Origin: Phoronis australis
Taxonomy: Eukaryota; Phoronida; Phoronidae
Assembly (NCBI GenBank): GCA_002633005.1
Contig: NMRA01000065.1
Location: 1,097,276 to 1,161,275, forward strand
Length of the DNA: 64,000 bases
Direction: 5' to 3'
A program made the translations under genes and the position numbers. The notes beneath the pieces are model-generated. The model saw only the letters and a program-made list of their open reading frames with translations. It made no database searches and was not told the DNA's origin. This document shows, piece by piece, positions 58,388 to 64,000 of this stretch; the first letter of the stretch is position 1, and each line of letters begins with the position of its first letter.

Positions 58388-61300
58388 ATGTGGGCTGCCA
58401 GCCTGGCAGGTGTGTTTATGTGTTTAGTGTGTTCTGTGATGAGAAGACTAGGAGCTGAAGCAGGTATAACTGAACTGATTCATGTCTCATGTAGCATTTA
58501 ACAAAACTATTCATTTAGTTAGATGGACAGTTTGTCAATAAGATTGAAATCAACACCCTGCAGTCCAAACCAGTGTTGTTTATCAACACCTACAGCAAGA
58601 ACAAACAGTACTCTACTGGTTATTAATGCTACACAATCAACGTGGAGAAAGTTATTTCACATTATGTCCAGCAGTCATTATTAATAGTTTTTTAATCCGC
58701 TATTAAGACATTACTGTGTAACCCATACTTAGTGTGATATTTCAAGGAATCCAGGCAAGGCATCTCGGTTCAGAGCACAGCTTAAAGCAGCAAAAACGAA
58801 CAAAAACCAACTTTGCAGATAGGTCACTTACTGGCATAAATGTATGTTAAATCATGGAAGTTTTTTATATGGGTGAATGTTATTAACCAAGGTTGCCCAG
58901 TAAACATTTAGATGAGGCCATGTGAAAAAAATTACTTGGCCTAGCAAGCGAGGTTAATAACATTAACTTAATAAAATGCACACAGTTTAACATGTTTACA
59001 CCATATAATTATTTAAATTTTAATTCACATTTCTGTGGCAACTCCTGTGCAGTAACTGCATCACATGACAGAACATTTACAGTGACATGTGACACGATTA
59101 CTGCACAGAGGCATCAAGACGTATAAGGTATGTCACCAGTTTCAGTTTGCTGCTTATTTAAATTAAAAATGATTACTAGGTGTGAGAAAAAAGTTGATGT
59201 ATTTAACACCAGACCATGGTTTATAATAGCTTTAATAGTATTTTATAATTTATCCATGGTGGAAACAGGGTCACACAACTGTCTATTGTCAGTGGCAAAT
59301 TCTTGCCCTAGTAACTTTACAGATGACAAGTAGGGAATTACAGAAGCAGTAGATCCAGGAGTGATCAATAATGTTATCATCAAAGCATGTTTTAATCTGA
59401 TCTTATTATCACTCTGCATAGAATTTACAACTGAACCTTTGTGTTGATCATTCCAGAGTCAATTGGTGGATATGAAGTCAAGACACAAGCACGCTGTTTC
59501 TATAACGCCAATAGGTTCTTTAGCCTCAGTTGTAAAGTAGCGACTAAGATATACATTGTATCAGCCACCTACAGTATAGAGAACTGTAAACGTGGGCCGG
59601 ATAAGTACACAGGGCGGTCATGTTCTAGGCCAGTACATGAGGTGAACCCTGTACAGTACCAGCATATGATCACCCAGTGTACAGCCAGACGACTGTGCTA
59701 CAACAGAATACAGGCCACACAAGCTGACTTGAGGAATCACTGTAACACCACATTCTACACAGACACAGTGACTATTAAGTGGATATGTGTTCCAAGTAAG
59801 ACTGCATGACACACGTTTTTTACTAGTAGTTGCCATACATGAAGCTTTCCAGAACTTTACCCACTTGGGCATCCTACAGCCCAAAATATCCTGCAGCATT
59901 GAAGAAAACGAGTAATTAGCAAGGTGATAGTTGCCACTAAGAATAATGAAACTATACAACCTTCAAGGAGGCAACAGCTAGGGAACATTTGACATTTAGC
60001 TCTTTAACATTGTGCACAAAAGCATCTTGCATGACCTAATCTTTAATTGAGGTGTGCAAAAAGGGCAAGTTGACTGGGGCAAAATGCAATTTCTTTTAGT
60101 TGCATTCACCCCGATATTTGAGACTTATTTGGAGATTTTTGTGTGAATCCCTTGATTATCCCAACACACAAAAGTGACAAATTGTCAGCATAAAGTGGGA
60201 CTGCAAACTTAAAAATGCTGTTTACCAAATACTCAATGGCCACCTAGTCACATGGTGTATTTCATTACGGAGCTGCTGTATCAGAAGATGGCTTTTCACA
60301 AAACACCTTACACAGTATTTGATGCAGACATGCATCCACAACAGTTCTTACAGCATATAGTTAATCCTGGTCTATGACCTGACTCATTTAAGACCTGCGC
60401 TCAAAGAATAAAAAAAAACACCCGTCAAGGACTTTTTCTTTTTGAAGAGCAGCACTATTGAACAATTGAGCAAGGTTTGAAATGCCATGGTTTGCCAAGC
60501 ATTGAGTAAAATCAAACTCCGCAAAAAATAACAGAACCACCTACAGTATGCTTTTTTGACTACAAGCATTTCACCAAAAATGTTTGTGTACTTACCAACT
60601 ACATTTATACTTGATGTCAACTTTCAGCATCTGCAGCATTTGACATGTGTCCCAGCATGACAGAGTCAAAAATTGGGAAGAGGGGAATCTTGCAAAATAC
60701 ACGTTACCCACAATACAGTAGTTTACCACCATCAATGGATTGTCAGTGCAAGCTGTCTGTGATGAAACAGACCACAATATCCATATGGATAGTAGAACTA
60801 CAACTGAACAGTCAGAAGACTGCGTGTTCATCTGAACTGGCACTGACAGCTCCACACCAACCATCAGCCAGGTTTGACTGTCAGTACCGTGCTCAAACAA
60901 TGGTAGTAAGGAAGAATCTAGCAAAAAGTGCTCAAGTAAAGGTGTTACTGACATCTGATGGCATCTCACAGAATGGCCGATACACACTGCTCTATCAAGG
61001 TATGTTCACGCTCAAGTATTGTTAATAGAAAACAAACCAAGTATCAGTTTCAAAATTGTTAAAGCTGTAGGTGACTTTGCATTCTCAGTTTCACATAGTT
61101 ACATTTAATGAATTGAATGGAGTTCACTTGATGCCATCTATGGCTAGACTAGATGCCTTTATTGTTGTCTGGAGCTCTAAGTGCACCTAAGGTTAAACAT
61201 CCTTTGAGTCTGCTTAACCTGCACTGCTTGAGGTGAAAGCCTGTAATCATGCAATCATGCTCATTCAGGTAACTGTACAAATGTACAGGCAGTTAGGAAC

Positions 61301-63120
61301 AAGAATGATATCTATCCTGTTATCAAGCTCATACTTTCTAGGAACAATGGCAGTTAATGTCACATGTGGACTCTACCCATTCCAAGTCCGGTCAACGACA
61401 CAAGCACAATCATCTTCTAGATTGTCATCAATACCTACAGGCCATGGCCTTAACACATCTGTTACACCTTCAATGTAAGTTTAACAGTGGTTATGGAGAT
61501 GTAAGGTTATATTAGCACTACAAGAGCTGCCATACCAAAGTATGTACACCATCCATTCTGGAGATCTGACTTGAGCACAGCATCAACTGTCACACAACCA
61601 ATGTGAGAACATCACTATCTGATCCTGAGATGGAACATCATCAGGTCATAGAATCAACAGATCTACCACAACATCACTATAAGTAGTATGTGTACCAATT
61701 TCTCTTGAGATGTAACCTCATCAGGTCATAGCATTGGCAAATCTGCCACACCATCACTATAAGTAGTATGTGCACCAATTTTTTATGAGATGTGACATCA
61801 CTAGGTCACATCACCAACAGAAATGTCACACCACCAACAAGTATACAAACTGTTCATGACCAGCGCTCCCCTATTCAAATTTCACTGCATTCTTTGGGGG
61901 TATTAAGATAACTGGATAAGAGCTGGTGTAGAGGAGTCCTAATAGCTCTGGCGTTGCTCACGGTGGTAATCACAGACACGCATCTTTGTTCCCTAATCCC
62001 AAAACAAAAGAAGTCATCAAAGTTCAGGTACTGTGGTAAGTGTCAACAGAAATCACAACCACGATAAGAAGCATTCAAGGTTCCCAGTTAGGAAACAGGT
62101 GCCGGTAGTGCCTAATGTCTTGAGGTCTGACATCACCAAGTCACAGTATCAACCGAAGTGTTACACCATCAATGTATGAGTACCGACAATTTCTTGAGAT
62201 GTACTATCACACAGCTGTCATAGCAACACTTGGAAAGCCACCACATTACCTGCTATACCAGCTATGCACAGCTAGCTTTAAAAAAAAACAAGTTATTTAC
62301 AATATACCAAGTCTTTGTGGGACCCCAGTGCAAGTAGTAGATAAAACAATTAAACAAACTTCAGTGTAAACAATCTGGTCAATGGCCAGGCTCATGTAAG
62401 CTCTCTATTCCCGGTTTTGAAAATGACAGAATTAAAAATGAAAATTAGCCAAAATTGTTGTATTAGGCTTCAGTTCTCTGATACCCATTTACGGATGCTT
62501 TCGAATCCTGGCACCAGACACTGAAAGAGCATATAAGAACGTTTAATGGACTAGATTGATATCTGAACAAACCTCAACTTAGCAACCACTGCCGCTTGTA
62601 GTTGAAACCTAACAAGAGGTTTTTGTAATATCTTCTATATAGTTGCCATCTTCTTCCAGAAACAAGCCTGAGCCAACTGTTACGCCAGCTTCCATCTCAA
62701 AAGGTATTTATTGTAAATTTTCAATGTTATATTTAGAATACGTAAAAGTCGCAAAAGTCACCAACCTTAACTTAAAATGGCAAAAAGGACCAAGTATTGT
62801 TAGTCTCCATGCAAGTATATCAATAGACCACTTGCATGTTTCCTAATTTAACAGGGGATTAGTGGAATCAAATTAGGCTGTTAGTTTTGCTGTGGAAATC
62901 CAGTATGAGGTCTGTGCAATAACAATTTTAGCATTATGAGGAAGGGTGGGACAAAATCAGCATTGTTTCTCATCTCGAAAAAGACGTGTTAGCATGGTAA
63001 ATATTAGTAAAACGTTAATCGATCATCCGTTTGATGTGCAGAGGCTGTAGCTGGTGGAGTGAGCGGTGCTGTTGTGGTTCTTTTGGTGCTGACAGCAGTC
63101 ATAGTCTTCTTGTATATCAG
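58388..63120 (+). CDS. gene 4 (partial): SUEL lectin-CUB single-pass receptor
   Basis: Six exons in the window: 58388-58463, 59457-59795, 60628-60999, 61342-61474, 62660-62703, 63042-63120, giving 347 residues plus two bases. Signal peptide 1-25 (WAASLAGVFMCLVCSV). Residues 26-138 are SUEL-like with 8 Cys. Residues 139-262 are CUB-like (RGILQNTRYP, MDCQC, 5 Cys). The stalk at 263-321 is split by an extra phase-2 intron not seen in the paralogs. The helix at 323-347 (VAGGVSGAVVVLLVLTAV) ends in phase 2 at 63121, as in genes 1-3. The cytoplasmic exon must lie beyond 64000; the equivalent introns in genes 1-3 are about 320-990 bases. The start of exon 3 could also be 60637 (a second in-frame CAG). 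Confidence 0.75.
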
Positions 63121-64000
63121 GTGGGTTATTATGCAGTTGTCACTTACAGGGGTCTCTACACTTTGAGAACCAGTTCCATGCTTGTTGTTCAGTGAGGAAT
63201 ACTGGGTCTCAAAATGCAAGACTGTAAGTCGTGACAATTGCCAATCATATTCACATTGGATTATTTCTGTGCTAGTCACCATAAATCTAGGGCTCTTCAT
63301 GAATTCATAACCATTAGAAATTTCAAATAATAAAATTTGAAGAAACTATTGCGGCATTCTTAGTCTTTTTAATGGAGAAGTGGTTTTAGTCAGGCCCATT
63401 AGCACTTCAAAATCTCAACTTTTGAAAACTAAGGAAATTCAACATATCAACATTAAAACTTAAGAGAATTGTAGCACTTCTTCAGTTTTCCAAGGAGTCA
63501 CGAGTGTTATGATTTTACTAAACTGGAGTTTTCAGAATATTATTTTGAATGTAACCAACATCTGAGTGTTCTCCACAACTTAAAACCGGACTGTTGAAGT
63601 GTGTGACCAACAACGAACATGATATATTGCCCACCCCCTACTTTTGAACATTTCTGAATAAAGTGCCGACTGTTCAGCTAAGTGCGTACCCTCTACTTTT
63701 GACAACTTTCAATTAAGCACTCACTCCCAGGATTGGCACCCAACTGTAACTTGTATCACACAACTAATTCTCAAAACAAGAAGGCATCCTTTCAAATGAG
63801 GAAATCTGATGAAATGCAATTTCAAAGCTGATACAAACCCATATCCTGAGGCTGCGAAAACAAATTTTAATATAGATGAGTTGCTGTTATAAAATTGGTC
63901 TCAAGCTGTCCCTCACATTCGAAGCAGTTGATGGACAGACCTGGGGTTCAGGTAGTGAATTCCCAGCCAATTTATTTCATCAGTTAAACAAGATCTTAAG
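63121..64000. other. gene 4 intron, right edge
   Basis: No exon with an in-phase acceptor and tyrosine-rich frame is visible here, so the tail exon of gene 4 is expected to the right of the window. No repeat is recognised. Confidence 0.5.

Noticed and set aside
59154-59333. Small secreted-protein frame or alternative first exon of gene 4
   Set aside because: A hydrophobic stretch follows the ATG, but the only nearby donor (AA|GTAGGG) is in phase 2, which does not fit the phase-1 lectin exon; exon 58388-58463 fits.

Overview
The window looks like a piece of a metazoan, probably marine invertebrate, nuclear genome. It is AT-rich and intron-rich (GT..AG introns). It is littered with the repeat mix common in such genomes: L1/Tx1-type and other LINE remnants, a Penelope-like GIY-YIG fragment, a Helitron helicase fragment, TA-flanked terminal-inverted-repeat transposons, tRNA-derived SINEs, satellites, and an assembly gap of 612 N. 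No clade is assigned. There is no sign of operons, rRNA, CRISPR arrays or prokaryotic signals.

The main content is a head-to-tail array of four plus-strand paralogous genes, at about 14.9-34.9 kb, 41.5-45.5 kb, 48.1-55.8 kb and 58.4 kb to beyond the right edge. I assembled each by joining exons at GT..AG sites with compatible phases. All four share one architecture: signal peptide; one SUEL/rhamnose-binding-lectin-like domain with 8 cysteines; one CUB-like domain; a Thr/Ser-rich stalk; and a single transmembrane helix. Genes 1-3 end in a cytoplasmic tail carrying several tyrosine motifs; the gene 4 tail lies outside the window. Introns fall at domain borders in the same phases: 1 before each extracellular exon, 1 into the membrane exon, 2 out of it. 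The cysteine framework is kept while most other extracellular residues differ. The tails differ more: gene 1 has four YxxV motifs, gene 2 an acidic tail with YLVP and YEVI, and gene 3 a consensus ITAM-like pair (YxxL-x8-YxxL), an EPIYTEL site, a class I SH3 ligand and an NPxY. This layout resembles paired or clustered immune or engulfment receptors. That function is inferred, and the SUEL+CUB+ITAM/ITIM-like combination is the best candidate here for an undescribed system.

Base 1 to 14.9 kb is gene-poor. It holds a remnant of a minus-strand multi-exon gene or gene-like element (about 1.95-2.75 kb), a MITE, a Penelope-like fragment, a tRNA-like SINE, a 1 kb satellite of about 79-bp units, degenerate repeats and the gap. 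Gene 1 is stretched to 20 kb by intronic insertions: two copies of one TIR transposon in opposite orientation, a LINE inserted in another LINE, a Helitron piece, and a 1.1-kb inverted duplication whose right copy keeps the empty site of a transposon sitting in the left copy. Intergenic spacers hold a 198-bp near-perfect hairpin (after gene 2) and a 10-unit minisatellite (after gene 3). Gene 3 intron 1 holds a degenerate L1/Tx1 LINE and a head-to-head SINE pair.
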